Source: Bradyrhizobium sp. CCGUVB4N
GTDB taxonomy: Bacteria; Pseudomonadota; Alphaproteobacteria; Rhizobiales; Xanthobacteraceae
Length of the DNA stretch: 64,000 nucleotides
Reading direction: 5' to 3'
Assembly (NCBI RefSeq): GCF_024199945.1
Contig: NZ_JANADP010000001.1
Span: 1,488,001-1,552,000, forward strand
Below are positions 48,348-57,677 of this stretch, in pieces (the stretch's first letter is position 1; the number at the start of each line of letters is the position of its first letter). Under the pieces are notes generated by a model. The model worked only from the letters and a program-made list of their open reading frames with translations, was not told the origin of the DNA and did not search any database. The position numbers and the translations under genes were made by a program.

Positions 48348-49468
48348 TGACAACAGCTAGTCCTGATGGGCTGCAAAGGTGCTGTCCTGTAGACCCAGCT
48401 CCTGCAAGTCGTGCGGACGAGTACGCCAAGTATGAGCCGTCCCAGGTTCTGACCCATACTCTCGTCTCATGGCTCAATAGAATAGCCGGGCCCCGCACGT
48501 CGTTGCGCAGTAACCTTGGCGATAAGCCGCTATCGGTGCGCGTGGGGCGACTTGTGTGGCAGCAGGAGCCTTCGGCTAGCTCGACGCTCGAGTGCGTTTG
48601 GGGCGTCGGAGGTGATGCGATTGTCTTGTCGGTACCGTATGCGCTTGCCGAGGCGTTGATCTCGACAGTTCAGAATGGCAGTAGCCTGGCTCAATTGTCC
48701 GAGCCAAGTCGTTCGCTCGTTCTCGAACTTGCACTCGAACCGTTACTCGCTCGTCTGGAGACTGAGACACAGCAGAAACTGCAACTTCTCCGTGTCGGAA
48801 ATGCCGAGACAAAAGGGCCTTATATCGAATTCGACATCGTCTACGGCCCGGTCAAGGGTAAAGGTCGTCTTTTTCTTTTCTCGCCTCTTGATGGACCTAT
48901 ACCGCAGGCGTTCCGCGCCTTAGGCGAGCTGCTCGCCAAGTTGCCGCCAGAGATGCGCAAGCTTTCCGCAGAGCTACCCATCATCGTTGCAGGAGAGGTC
49001 GGCGCGCTCCGCGCTTCAGCCTCGCTTCTTCGCAAGACAAGTGCAGGTGATGCGTTGTTGCCAGAGGTCATGCCATTCGCTCATGGCCAGATTATCCTCA
49101 CTGCGGGTCGGCTATGGACCGCGGCAGATGTGGCCGGCAACCGCCTGATCCTGTGCGGACCATTTCATTCGCGACCGCGACCCCTGGAGTATGCGCCTAT
49201 GACGACACAACCCGGTCAATTGCAGCCGCCCTCGGAAGCCGATCTCGAGGATATCGAGATCTCACTTGTCTTCGAATGCGGCCGCTGGCCGATCACGCTG
49301 GGAGCACTGAGAAGCATCGGCGAAGGACATGTGTTCGAACTTGGCCGGCCGGTCGATGGCCCGGTCGATATCTTTGCGAACGGGGTGCGCATCGGATGCG
49401 GCGACATAGTACGTATTGGGGACGAGCTCGGCGTCAGACTGCGTGGCGGGTTAGCGGGCAATGACTGA
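48347..49468 (+). CDS. rhcQ: C-ring protein RhcQ (SctQ)
   Basis: 373 aa. The C-terminal SpoA (FliN-like) domain is visible in ISLVFECGRWPITLGALRSI, GHVFELGRPVDGPVDIFANG and VRIGCGDIVRIGDELGVRL. SctQ forms the cytoplasmic sorting platform that docks chaperone-effector complexes. It overlaps rhcR by 8 nt. Confidence 0.93.
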   Translation: MTTASPDGLQRCCPVDPAPASRADEYAKYEPSQVLTHTLVSWLNRIAGPRTSLRSNLGDKPLSVRVGRLVWQQEPSASSTLECVWGVGGDAIVLSVPYALAEALISTVQNGSSLAQLSEPSRSLVLELALEPLLARLETETQQKLQLLRVGNAETKGPYIEFDIVYGPVKGKGRLFLFSPLDGPIPQAFRALGELLAKLPPEMRKLSAELPIIVAGEVGALRASASLLRKTSAGDALLPEVMPFAHGQIILTAGRLWTAADVAGNRLILCGPFHSRPRPLEYAPMTTQPGQLQPPSEADLEDIEISLVFECGRWPITLGALRSIGEGHVFELGRPVDGPVDIFANGVRIGCGDIVRIGDELGVRLRGGLAGND

Positions 49469-50126
49469 CATTCAACCAGCAATCGTGGCGCTTCTTGCGA
49501 TTACGGCCGGGCTCGGCCTCCTGGTCTTCGCGGTCGTCACGACCACAGCGTTCATAAAGGTATCTGTCGTTCTCTTCCTCGTTCGCAATGCACTAGGGAC
49601 CCAATCAATACCTCCGAACATCGTTCTATACGGCGCCGCATTGATCCTCACCGCCTTCACGAGCGCCCCCATCTTCGAGCAGAGCTACAATAAGATCGCC
49701 GATCTGCAGCTGCGCTATCAGACGCTTGAGGATTTTGTAACCGCTGCGAAGGAGGGGCAGGAACCGCTGCGCGGCTATCTCAAGAAGTTCACCAATGAAG
49801 AACAGCGAGACTTTTTCCTGTCCTCGACCGAACGTGTCTGGCCAGAGGAGATGCGCGGCAGGGCCACGGCCGATGATTTTGCTATTCTTGTGCCATCTTT
49901 TCTAATCTCAGAACTCAAGCGCGCCTTCGAAATCGGATTCCTACTCTATCTTCCCTTTATCACGATCGATCTGATCGTAACGACGATTCTGATGGCCTTG
50001 GGCATGTCAATGGTGTCTCCGACAGTGATATCTGTTCCATTCAAGCTCTTTCTATTCGTGGCCATTGATGGCTGGTCGCGTCTCATGCACGGACTCGTGC
50101 TGAGCTATACAACGCCTGGAGGTTGA
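49461..50126 (+). CDS. rhcR: Export-gate membrane protein RhcR (SctR)
   Basis: 221 aa. Membrane helices with the FliP/SctR hallmarks: FIKVSVVLFLVRNALGTQSI then PPN near the N-terminus, FAILVPSFLISELKRAFEIG, FLLYLPFITIDLIVTTILMA and GMSMVSPTVISVPFKL. Part of the R-S-T entry channel. Confidence 0.96.
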   Translation: MTDIQPAIVALLAITAGLGLLVFAVVTTTAFIKVSVVLFLVRNALGTQSIPPNIVLYGAALILTAFTSAPIFEQSYNKIADLQLRYQTLEDFVTAAKEGQEPLRGYLKKFTNEEQRDFFLSSTERVWPEEMRGRATADDFAILVPSFLISELKRAFEIGFLLYLPFITIDLIVTTILMALGMSMVSPTVISVPFKLFLFVAIDGWSRLMHGLVLSYTTPGG

Positions 50127-50128
50127 GC

Positions 50129-50404
50129 ATGGATGAGACCACTATTCTCACTCATATGAGCCGATCGCTGGTCCTTTTCATGATCTGGGTTCTGCCGCCA
50201 CTCATTGCGGCGGCGGTCGCCGAAACCGTCGTCGGCATCATCCAGGCGGCAACGCAGATCCAGGACCAGACATTGCCACTCACAGTGAAGCTTCTGGTCA
50301 TTGTTGGGATTATCGCTCTGTTTGCGCCGGTCCTGAGCGCCCCGCTTATCGAGCAAACCAAGCAGATATTCACCGATTTTCCCGCGCTCACAACGGGCTA
50401 CTAG
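50129..50404 (+). CDS. rhcS: Export-gate membrane protein RhcS (SctS)
   Basis: 91 aa from ATG 50129 (two codons after rhcR; a TTG at 50123 overlaps the rhcR stop). Two membrane helices ([40 protein letters not shown]) with the FliQ/SctS motif [18 protein letters not shown]. Component of the R-S-T channel. Confidence 0.95.
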   Translation: MDETTILTHMSRSLVLFMIWVLPPLIAAAVAETVVGIIQAATQIQDQTLPLTVKLLVIVGIIALFAPVLSAPLIEQTKQIFTDFPALTTGY

Positions 50405-50415
50405 CAGCCGTCGCC

Positions 50416-51237
50416 ATGTATGGTTTGTCAATCGCCGAGACTCCAAATCTGATCCAGGCGGCTATTGAACTTGTCGTTGCTGCCGGCCTTGGTGCGGCTC
50501 GCCCCGCGGGCATTATGCTGGTGCTTCCCGTATTTACGCGTCCGCAGATCGGCCGGCTGATCCGCGGCTGCCTGGCGGTTGCGATCGAACTACCATATTT
50601 GGCGCAAGTCGCCGATGGCCTGAAGGCGCTGGACCCGGACACGCGTCTGCTCAAAATCACACTCCTCGGTCTTAAGGAGGCGTGCGTCGGACTGATGATC
50701 GGTGCCCTGCTCAGCATTCCACTCTGGAGTCTTCAGGCCGTCGGCGAAATTATCGATACGCAACGAGGCATCAGCAGCGTGGTCACGCCCGCCGATCCCG
50801 CGACGCGCAGCCAGGCTTCAGCGACCGGTCTGTTTATCGGTATCACCGCGATCACGATCTTCGTTGTATCGGGGGGGCTGCAAACCATGATCAGCGGGCT
50901 TTACGGCAGCTACCTGATTTGGCCGGTTTATCAGTTCGGACCCACGCTGAGCATGCAGAGGACAATGGAGTTGTGGGGCGTACTCGATAGCATCATAAGT
51001 ACCACCCTCCTGGTCTCTGGGCCTGTGGTGGCGTTTTTGTTGCTGGTCGACATATCTGCGCTCTTGCTCGAGCGCTTTGCGCCGCAATTGAACCCGAAGG
51101 ATCTGACTTTGACGATCAAGAATATCGGCTTTGCGATCATCATGGTCACTTACGCGGTCTATCTCATCGAATACATGCAATCGGAAATCACGCAGTCGGG
51201 CCGCGAGCTGGAGCGGCTTGAAAGGCAACTGAAATGA
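50416..51237 (+). CDS. rhcT: Export-gate membrane protein RhcT (SctT)
   Basis: 273 aa with several membrane helices and the FliR/SctT pattern ([49 protein letters not shown]). It lies 11 nt after rhcS and overlaps rhcU by 4 nt. Confidence 0.95.
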   Translation: MYGLSIAETPNLIQAAIELVVAAGLGAARPAGIMLVLPVFTRPQIGRLIRGCLAVAIELPYLAQVADGLKALDPDTRLLKITLLGLKEACVGLMIGALLSIPLWSLQAVGEIIDTQRGISSVVTPADPATRSQASATGLFIGITAITIFVVSGGLQTMISGLYGSYLIWPVYQFGPTLSMQRTMELWGVLDSIISTTLLVSGPVVAFLLLVDISALLLERFAPQLNPKDLTLTIKNIGFAIIMVTYAVYLIEYMQSEITQSGRELERLERQLK

Positions 51238-52271
51238 GCGACACGAGCGAAGAGAAAACGCACGCCGCCAGCGACAAGAAGCTAAAAGATGCGCGCAAGA
51301 AAGGAACGGTTCCGCACAGTGCTGATCTCGTCAAAGCCGTCAGCGCTTGCGCCGGTCTTGGCTATCTCTGGGTGGAAGCGGGTTCCATCCAGGGCAAGTG
51401 CCGTGAAGCGCTCATGCTGACCGACAAGCTGCTGAGTGAGCCGTTCAATATTGCGGTCGATCTGGCGCTCGGCGTCTTGCCCGAACTTGCCTTCCGAGTT
51501 GTTGGTCCGCTCCTTGGGAGTGTTGTCATCTGCGCGATGCTGACGGCAGTCCTGGCCAATGGTGGACCAGTGTTCTCCACGGAGCCGATGACCCCGAAAT
51601 TCGAGAACATTGATCCCATCAAGGGGTTGAAGCGCATCGCGTCTTTGCGTTCCCTCGTCGAACTTGGCAAGAGCTTGTTCAAGCTCGTCTGTCTCGGCGC
51701 GATCTTTTTCCTTGTCGTTGTCGGCGGGTGGAAGACACTGGTCTATCTGCCGGTTTGCGGCATGGGCTGCTTCGACTTCCTCTTCATAGAGGTGAAACTG
51801 TTGATCGAAATTGCCTGCGGCGCGTTTCTTATCGTCGGATTGATCGATCTCCTCCTGCAGCGCTGGCTATTTTTGCGCAACATGCGCATGACTGAGAGCG
51901 AAATGAAGCGCGAGCACAAGGAGCAGCAAGGTAATCCGGAGTTGAAACGGGAACACCATCGTCTCCGGCGGGAGCAGGCGAATGAGCCCCCGCTCGGCTT
52001 GCATCGCGCAACATTGATCTTGACTGGGCCAAAGATGCTGGTCGGGCTGCGCTACGTCCGTGGCGAAACCGGCGTGCCGGTCCTGGTTTGCCGCGGCGAG
52101 GGCGAAGCGGCATCACGGATCTCGGATGAGGCGCGAGCCCTTCGTCTCAGTATTGTCGATGACCACGGCCTGGTCCGCGAGCTTATCCGCAGCGCCAAGC
52201 TTGGTAGCCCCATTCCTATGCAGTATTTTGAACCTGTCGCAAAAGCACTCCTTGCCACCGGCCAAGTCTAG
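51234..52271 (+). CDS. rhcU: Substrate-specificity switch protein RhcU (SctU)
   Basis: 345 aa. Four membrane helices (for example [20 protein letters not shown]) and a cytoplasmic domain. The FlhB/YscU family cleaves itself at NPTH; here the equivalent place reads [18 protein letters not shown], with T-G-P-K replacing the usual N-P-T-H, so self-cleavage is doubtful. This is an unusual feature for the family. Last gene of the plus-strand operon. Confidence 0.93.
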   Translation: MSDTSEEKTHAASDKKLKDARKKGTVPHSADLVKAVSACAGLGYLWVEAGSIQGKCREALMLTDKLLSEPFNIAVDLALGVLPELAFRVVGPLLGSVVICAMLTAVLANGGPVFSTEPMTPKFENIDPIKGLKRIASLRSLVELGKSLFKLVCLGAIFFLVVVGGWKTLVYLPVCGMGCFDFLFIEVKLLIEIACGAFLIVGLIDLLLQRWLFLRNMRMTESEMKREHKEQQGNPELKREHHRLRREQANEPPLGLHRATLILTGPKMLVGLRYVRGETGVPVLVCRGEGEAASRISDEARALRLSIVDDHGLVRELIRSAKLGSPIPMQYFEPVAKALLATGQV

Positions 52272-52315
52272 CTTGTGTTGGGAAGGACGTCGCATGACGG
52301 GTAGGGCGTTGATCG

Positions 52316-52978
52316 CTACCGAGACGGCTGGGCGGCCTGGGTTCCGCTTGAGGTGGAATCTGATGAAACCTTGTTGTTAGCTGCGCCTAGGTTGCCGCTA
52401 TTGCCTGTCGCGAAGCTTTTGTATGTGGCAACGGGAATGGCCGCACGATTACCATCACTCGGCACAACGGCCTGATTGTCGAGCAAGTCGTGCGGATCGT
52501 TGACCATCCCGGCCAGATTGTTGCGGATCGAACAGCCAAGCGTCGGGTCGAAAGAATTGTCGTTCACTGAAGGGCCAACGATCGACATTGACGGACAGAC
52601 CGGAGGGTGTGCCTCATACGTAATCGCCTCGATTCGCGCGCCCGAGCCATCGCGCCGGTCGACGGATGGGCCGTAAAAGCGGATATTGTAAGGGTCGACG
52701 CCCATTGCGCGGGCCTCACTGGCAATCTGCGCTCCGAGCCGAGGTGAGCCGGTGATATCGAGATGGAGCGCGTCACGCCGACCGCGACTGGTATTGGCTA
52801 TGAAATACCGCAGGCGCTGCCGCTCAGTCCCTCGAAGGCTCTGTAACAGCAAGACGTTCTTCTCCTGTTGAACCGTGATCGCCTGCGAAATCGGCTCGGG
52901 GGAGATCGGCGCGGTGCTTGTGCAGCCACCTAGGCTGGCCGTCAGAGCGATCAGGGTGGGCACGATTCGAAATGTCAT
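52316..52978 (-). CDS. y4xK: CpaD-like lipoprotein Y4xK
   Basis: 220 aa from ATG 52978 (an upstream frame extension is not used). The signal peptide ends in a lipobox (LIALTASLGGC). The body resembles CpaD/TadO-type pilus lipoproteins (GTERQRLRYFIANTSRGRRD, GVDPYNIRFYGPSVD, DPTLGCSIRNNLAGMVNDPH then DL). It starts 10 nt after the rhcC2 stop, so it is co-transcribed with the secretin; it may help secretin assembly. Confidence 0.82.
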   Translation of the reverse strand: MTFRIVPTLIALTASLGGCTSTAPISPEPISQAITVQQEKNVLLLQSLRGTERQRLRYFIANTSRGRRDALHLDITGSPRLGAQIASEARAMGVDPYNIRFYGPSVDRRDGSGARIEAITYEAHPPVCPSMSIVGPSVNDNSFDPTLGCSIRNNLAGMVNDPHDLLDNQAVVPSDGNRAAIPVATYKSFATGNSGNLGAANNKVSSDSTSSGTQAAQPSR

Positions 52979-52988
52979 TGGTCGATCC

Positions 52989-54473
52989 TCATTCGATGAC
53001 GTGGCCGCCACCCCGTGTCGTGCTTGGTACGCTGGTCGGGGGAGCACCGCGCCCAGGCGGGCGAGTTGCCATCGTGTTCGTCAGACTGCGCGCGAGGTCC
53101 GAGGGCGGTGCGATGCGGTCGGTGGGGGCACTCATCGGCCTCGTGTTCGATCGTGGCCGCACGACGTAGGGCGTGACGATAATCACGAGTTCCGTCTCCT
53201 CCTGTTGGAATGAGGATGAGCGAAACAGCGCACCAAGAATCGGCACGTCGCCGAGCCAAGGGAAAGTCGTAATATCAGTGCTGAAGTTGCGCCGAATGAG
53301 CCCGCCGATTGCAAAGCTTTGGCCACTGGCGAGCTCGACGACCGTGTTGGCACGCCGAGTGGCGAGAGCCGGCACGGAGATGCCGTTGATGGTGACCGCG
53401 CCTTGTGTCGATAGTTCGCTGACCTCGGGCTTCACGCGGACGTTGATCTGATTGTTACTGAGAACGGTCGGCACGAACTCCAGGCTGACGCCGAAGTGAC
53501 GAAACTCGACGGAGACCTGCCGATTATCCTGCAAGACCGGAATGGGAAATTCGCCGCCGGCCAGGAAGCTGGCGGATTCGCCGGACATTGCGGTGAGGTT
53601 CGGTTCAGCGAGTACGGAAGCGAGGTGCTCGTGGGCCATTGCATCGAGTACAGCGCTGACGTTGACATTGCCAGTGTTGACTCCGATCCTAGCCGTACCG
53701 CCGCCCTGCGCCGCGCCGTTACCGCCGCCACTGCCACTGACCAAGCCGAGCGTGAAAGGGCCAGCTTGACCGGAAGCGGAGAGGTTGACGCCGAGCTCCT
53801 TCATGGCGCTCCGGGAGACCTCCGCCACGCGCACGCTCAGATTGACCTGCAATGACCCAGCGACCTGGATCTTGTTGACGACGAGCGCACCGATGCCGAG
53901 AAATTGCTCAGTCACTTTCACTGCGCTATCGACGATCTCCGCATTGGGCGCCGTACCGCTAAGGATGGCGCCGCGCGGGGTATAACTGACCTGGATCGGA
54001 TAGTCGCCGACCTGTGCTTTCAGCGTGGCGCGCAGATCCTCGATCGGCTGCGTGACGACAACACGCAGCTCAACGAGAGCCTCCCCACTCTCGTTCAGTG
54101 CGAACAAGCTGGTCCGGCCCGACTTTTTGCCAAAAACGAAGATGGTATTGTTCGACGGCGCCTGATAGTCCGCGATCGTAGGATCGGCGACAAAGATGCT
54201 CGCAGCTGGCGCGGGCAGATGGATTGTCTTGCCGAGCGAAGAGGAAAGGGTCAGTGTCCCGCTAGTGCCATCGGGAGCCGTACGCGGCGGCCCCCCTCCA
54301 TCAGTTCGCTTGATCTGAGCCGCGGCAGCGAGCGGGTATAGCAGAACGACCACGCACAAAAGATGCGAAAGACAAGGAAGAAAGATGGATAAAAGTGCGC
54401 TCACAGCGATCGAGACTCGACTGACGCCCGCATGTTTATCAAAAATGATGTTCAAGACAGTCTTTTCTTTCAA
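52989..54473 (-). CDS. rhcC2: Secretin RhcC2 (CpaC-type)
   Basis: 494 aa. N-terminal signal peptide (SHLLCVVVLLYPLAAAAQ), then a CpaC-like domain (LGKTIHLPAPAASIFVADPT), a BON-like part (DLRATLKAQVGDYPIQVSYT) and the secretin domain (LAEPNLTAMSGESASFLAGG, INVRVKPEVSELSTQ, PWLGDVPILGALFRSSSFQQ). It supplies the outer-membrane channel completed by RhcC1. It begins 10 nt after the ttsI stop. Confidence 0.93.
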   Translation of the reverse strand: MKEKTVLNIIFDKHAGVSRVSIAVSALLSIFLPCLSHLLCVVVLLYPLAAAAQIKRTDGGGPPRTAPDGTSGTLTLSSSLGKTIHLPAPAASIFVADPTIADYQAPSNNTIFVFGKKSGRTSLFALNESGEALVELRVVVTQPIEDLRATLKAQVGDYPIQVSYTPRGAILSGTAPNAEIVDSAVKVTEQFLGIGALVVNKIQVAGSLQVNLSVRVAEVSRSAMKELGVNLSASGQAGPFTLGLVSGSGGGNGAAQGGGTARIGVNTGNVNVSAVLDAMAHEHLASVLAEPNLTAMSGESASFLAGGEFPIPVLQDNRQVSVEFRHFGVSLEFVPTVLSNNQINVRVKPEVSELSTQGAVTINGISVPALATRRANTVVELASGQSFAIGGLIRRNFSTDITTFPWLGDVPILGALFRSSSFQQEETELVIIVTPYVVRPRSNTRPMSAPTDRIAPPSDLARSLTNTMATRPPGRGAPPTSVPSTTRGGGHVIE

Positions 54474-54483
54474 GTTCGATTGA

Positions 54484-55173
54484 CTAGGCGGCCGACGCCG
54501 CGCCTTTTAATTCAAGGACGTAGCCGATCCCGCGCGCGGTTTTGATCCGTAGCGTTGCGCCGGACTTACTCAAATGGCCGCGTAAACGATAGATTCCGAC
54601 CTCAAGCGCATTCGTCGAAACCTCGTTGTCAAACGCATAGAGGCCATCCTCCAATGACGCGCGCAACACGGTGCGGCCTGCGCGGCTGAGCAGATGCTCA
54701 AGAATGCATACTTCGCGGCGCGCGATCTTCAGCGGCCGACCATTAACGGAGGCCTGCCGACCGATCGGATCGAATCTTAGATTGCCAAAAGTAACGACAG
54801 GGGCCGTCATCTGCGTTGATCGGCGCAGAGTGGCGCGCATCCGTGCGATGAGTTCATCAGTAGACACGGGCTTGGGCAGGAAGTCGTCCGCACCGCCATT
54901 GAAGATCGCGATCCGCCTGCCGAGCTCGTTAAGGCTGCTCATCATTACGGCAGGCATCGAATACCCGTCGCGCCTCAGCTGCTTCAGCCACTCCAAGCCG
55001 TCTCCATCCGGTAGAAGCAACTCGAGCAGAAGGATGTCATAGCGGGCACAATCAAAGGCGGCGGCGGCCTCATCGAGCGTGCACGTTACGTCAACGGCAA
55101 AACCGCAGTCCGAGAGCGCCTGGTGCACAACGCGCGCTGGGTCCGTCTCATGATCAACCAGTAGCGTTCGCAT
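54484..55173 (-). CDS. ttsI: T3SS activator TtsI (OmpR-type regulator)
   Basis: 229 aa from ATG 55173, which has AGAGG 7 nt upstream; an ATG at 55206 is possible. The receiver domain has Glu51 (YDILLLELLLPDGDG) where response regulators carry the phospho-accepting Asp, consistent with a phosphorylation-independent activator. The C-terminal winged helix is OmpR-like (RREVCILEHLLSRAGRTVLR, VSTNALEVGIYRLRGHLSKS). It binds tts boxes. It heads the operon with rhcC2 and y4xK and is preceded by a nod box. Confidence 0.95.
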   Translation of the reverse strand: MRTLLVDHETDPARVVHQALSDCGFAVDVTCTLDEAAAAFDCARYDILLLELLLPDGDGLEWLKQLRRDGYSMPAVMMSSLNELGRRIAIFNGGADDFLPKPVSTDELIARMRATLRRSTQMTAPVVTFGNLRFDPIGRQASVNGRPLKIARREVCILEHLLSRAGRTVLRASLEDGLYAFDNEVSTNALEVGIYRLRGHLSKSGATLRIKTARGIGYVLELKGAASAA

Positions 55174-55530
55174 GTCATCACCTCTTACCAAGTCATGCCA
55201 AAACACTCAGCGCGTCATGTTCAAACATGACTTCGAGCGACGTTGAGCAGTCCGGCTTTCGCGTAAGCGTTTGCAGCCGGAATAGACGAAGAAGAACGGT
55301 ACTGACCAATCGCGCACTTGATCCGATCCAATGTCAGCTCGACTCGCATTTTCGACGGCCTCATCTGGCTCGCATGCATCCCGGTGGACCTCCAGTCTGG
55401 CCTTGCCGCAGAGGCATCGACCGCAATCAATCAAACGCATCGACAGACTTGGCTGAACCCTCGTTCATCGCCGCGACAATTTTGGCAATTGTCAGCGACA
55501 TCAGGGGGGCAATATGATTGCGAGAACACG

Positions 55531-55577
55531 TGATGGTGAAATCGATTGTTTGGATGAAATGCATTCATATTCCGGAT
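55531..55577 (-). promoter_or_regulatory. nod box upstream of ttsI
   Basis: A 47-bp element reading leftward begins ATCCGGAATATGAATG and ends with CATCCAAACAATCGATTT followed by CACCATCA, matching the NodD-binding nod box. It points towards ttsI, about 360 nt away. Confidence 0.9.
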
Positions 55578-57085
55578 CGGTAATAATGTTCCGGAGGCTG
55601 GATCTAAATCTCCTCATCGTGTCGATGCCTTGATGACCGAGGGGCGCTGCCTCACGGCAGCAGGTTTGATTGCTGATGAGCGGTGATTTCGGCGATTTAC
55701 ATCGTTGCGCTCTCCATTTGGCAAGCCCTCTCGCGCTGGTGGAGTTTCCGTGCGGGACCTGCGGATCCACCATTCGGCCACTCGAGCCCGTGAGCGGTTA
55801 GCTCCTGCTACATCAAAGTCTCGATCGCCGCGTGGACGACCTGTCGTCAGGTTTACAAGGCCGCTCACTTGCTCGGCCTTTATCGCTTCGAGCCAATCTC
55901 TCTCGCTGCAAAGGACACCCCCTCGATGGGCGCCGAAACCTCGCCAGACCCAACATTCAGCCACGTCCGATACGCTGGCGGCGATGCACCCTTCGGGCGC
56001 CGAACCATTGGCGAGCGCATTTCGTATCCTTCGTTGTGATGCGTGCCACTTAGGCGGCTGAGCTGCCGACGTTCCACCGATTCTGGCCAACGGGCACGAA
56101 GGTCAGATATCGGACTTTGATTGAGACGCAACTTCAAGCCAGTTGGCGCGCCGGCGGACCGCTCGTCCGGTTTGGGCTGCAAGTGGGGCAGAGCTGACAC
56201 GGCGTCAAGGTCGCATTGGCTGCGCAGGCAGCAGGGGCTTGGGTGGCGTGGCCAAGAAGCTTGAGGGATGAGAGGCAGGCGAGCTTGGGGCATTTGAGAC
56301 ATTCTATCTGTCGTGAATGTGCGAGGGCCGGAGACCGCCAAGAGCCGACTGGATACGTACTGTACTTGTTTCGGATCGTACAATCTGACGCTCCGTCCGA
56401 TTCAAGCCCCTATGAGCGCTCATAGCTTGGCTTATATCGAGCGCGCATGCCTCCAGATGGGGTGACGGTATTGGAATTTGCATAAGCGCGGCTGCTCCGA
56501 AAGGCGTCTTGTCCGAACCGAGCGATTGTTTCTGGCTATGTTCGTGGTTCCATCGCCTCTGGATGGGAAGACGATGCTCGTCAAGCACGCAACGTCTTCT
56601 GCGGGGGTCGGCAAGCTTACGAAGATGTAGTGTCCGCTTGCTCGTTCGAGGCGTCTTGCAGCGGCGAATCTTTTGGCCGTCGTCGGTTCGCGGCGGAGCA
56701 ACAGTGACCTCGTTCACGGGGCGCCAGACCAGCGACGACGAACCAAGTGGTCTTTCTCGACAATATCGGGTTTGAGAAGGCGGCCAAAGGCTTCGTCGTT
56801 CTTCCATGTCTGCATTAACATGGCATGGTTCTGCCGAGCGGCTTGCACGAGTTTTCGTCACGAAAGCATGTCCTCCAGCGCCGCGCATTGATGTGGGGAC
56901 GAATTCGTTAAATCGTATAAGGGAGGATTTCAGAAGCGGTCATGTGGCTGGACGCGTTGCTCAATCGGTGCAAGCTGCTTGTGAGACTTTCTTTCGGCTT
57001 GGTCTTGCCGCGAGACCTGTGATTCTAGTGCCATGGCCCGCGGAACCAGCGTTTGGGCCGCTAGCGGTGAGTGTCCGCGGCGAAT
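55578..57085. other. Long intergenic stretch, no recognised gene
   Basis: About 1.5 kb between the nod box and the tts box at 57086. The many short frames on both strands show no family resemblance or consistent coding bias. Confidence 0.4.
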
Positions 57086-57111
57086 TCGTCAGCTTCTCGT
57101 CAGCTCGCCCC
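57086..57111 (+). promoter_or_regulatory. tts box upstream of the right SKWP effector
   Basis: TCGTCAGCTTCTCGTCAGCT followed by CGCCCC matches the consensus well. The next supported gene start on this strand is 57678, giving an unusually long leader. Confidence 0.85.
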
Positions 57112-57299
57112 TTTAGCTGTGTGCCGCCTTCGACAGTACAGCTAGGATCATCCATTTTGCAGTGAGAATTCCCCAGCCTATAGCCCTCCAACCGATCTGC
57201 TCCAACGTGTCGTCGTGGAGGGTATTGGCGGGTATCTCCAATCTCAGCAGGGTCTTTCGCGCGAAATTGCTAGTTCGCGCCGGCAATCTTGAGTGAGAG

Positions 57300-57340
57300 A
57301 TGGTAGTCCTGATCCGTCGTTCGACGTTCATCAGCTGACA
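57300..57340. promoter_or_regulatory. Decayed tts box copy
   Basis: GATCCGTCGTTCGACGT is shared exactly with the flank of the tts box at 30802, but here it continues as TCATCAGCTGACACC, a broken version of the box. Confidence 0.4.
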
Positions 57341-57370
57341 CCAAAAATCAACTTTCACGGAATGCTGCAA

Positions 57371-57399
57371 GCCCGGCAGAGTTAGTGGCGCTGCCGGGC
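57371..57399. other. Perfect hairpin in the leader
   Basis: GCCCGGCAG and CTGCCGGGC arms with an 11-nt loop. No T tract follows, so it is not a typical terminator; it could structure the long leader. Confidence 0.45.
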
Positions 57400-57677
57400 G
57401 GCAATGAGCGTCGAATAGAGCTTACCTCGACATCGAAGCGGGCTAGCAAATGTTTTCTGTCTTGCGACAGATGCACCCTTAGCGATGAACGACGGTGCTC
57501 GCTCGAACTGCTCGAAACGCCCGTATCCAGCCGTCCATTATGTGTGCAGCAGCTTTAGCATCGTCATTTGGTGCTTCTGCCCTCTTGGAGGAGCCGCCAC
57601 GACGGATCGGTCCGACACGCAGCTAAGGCGATAAGCGTTTTCGCCCGCGCATTCACATCCTCTTCGGAGAACACGGC

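Noticed and set aside
55207..55440. Minus-strand 77-codon frame between nod box and ttsI
   Set aside because: No homology or ribosome-binding site; more likely leader of the ttsI transcript.
57371..57399. Terminator call for the GC-rich hairpin
   Set aside because: No T tract follows on either strand, so it is recorded only as a hairpin.
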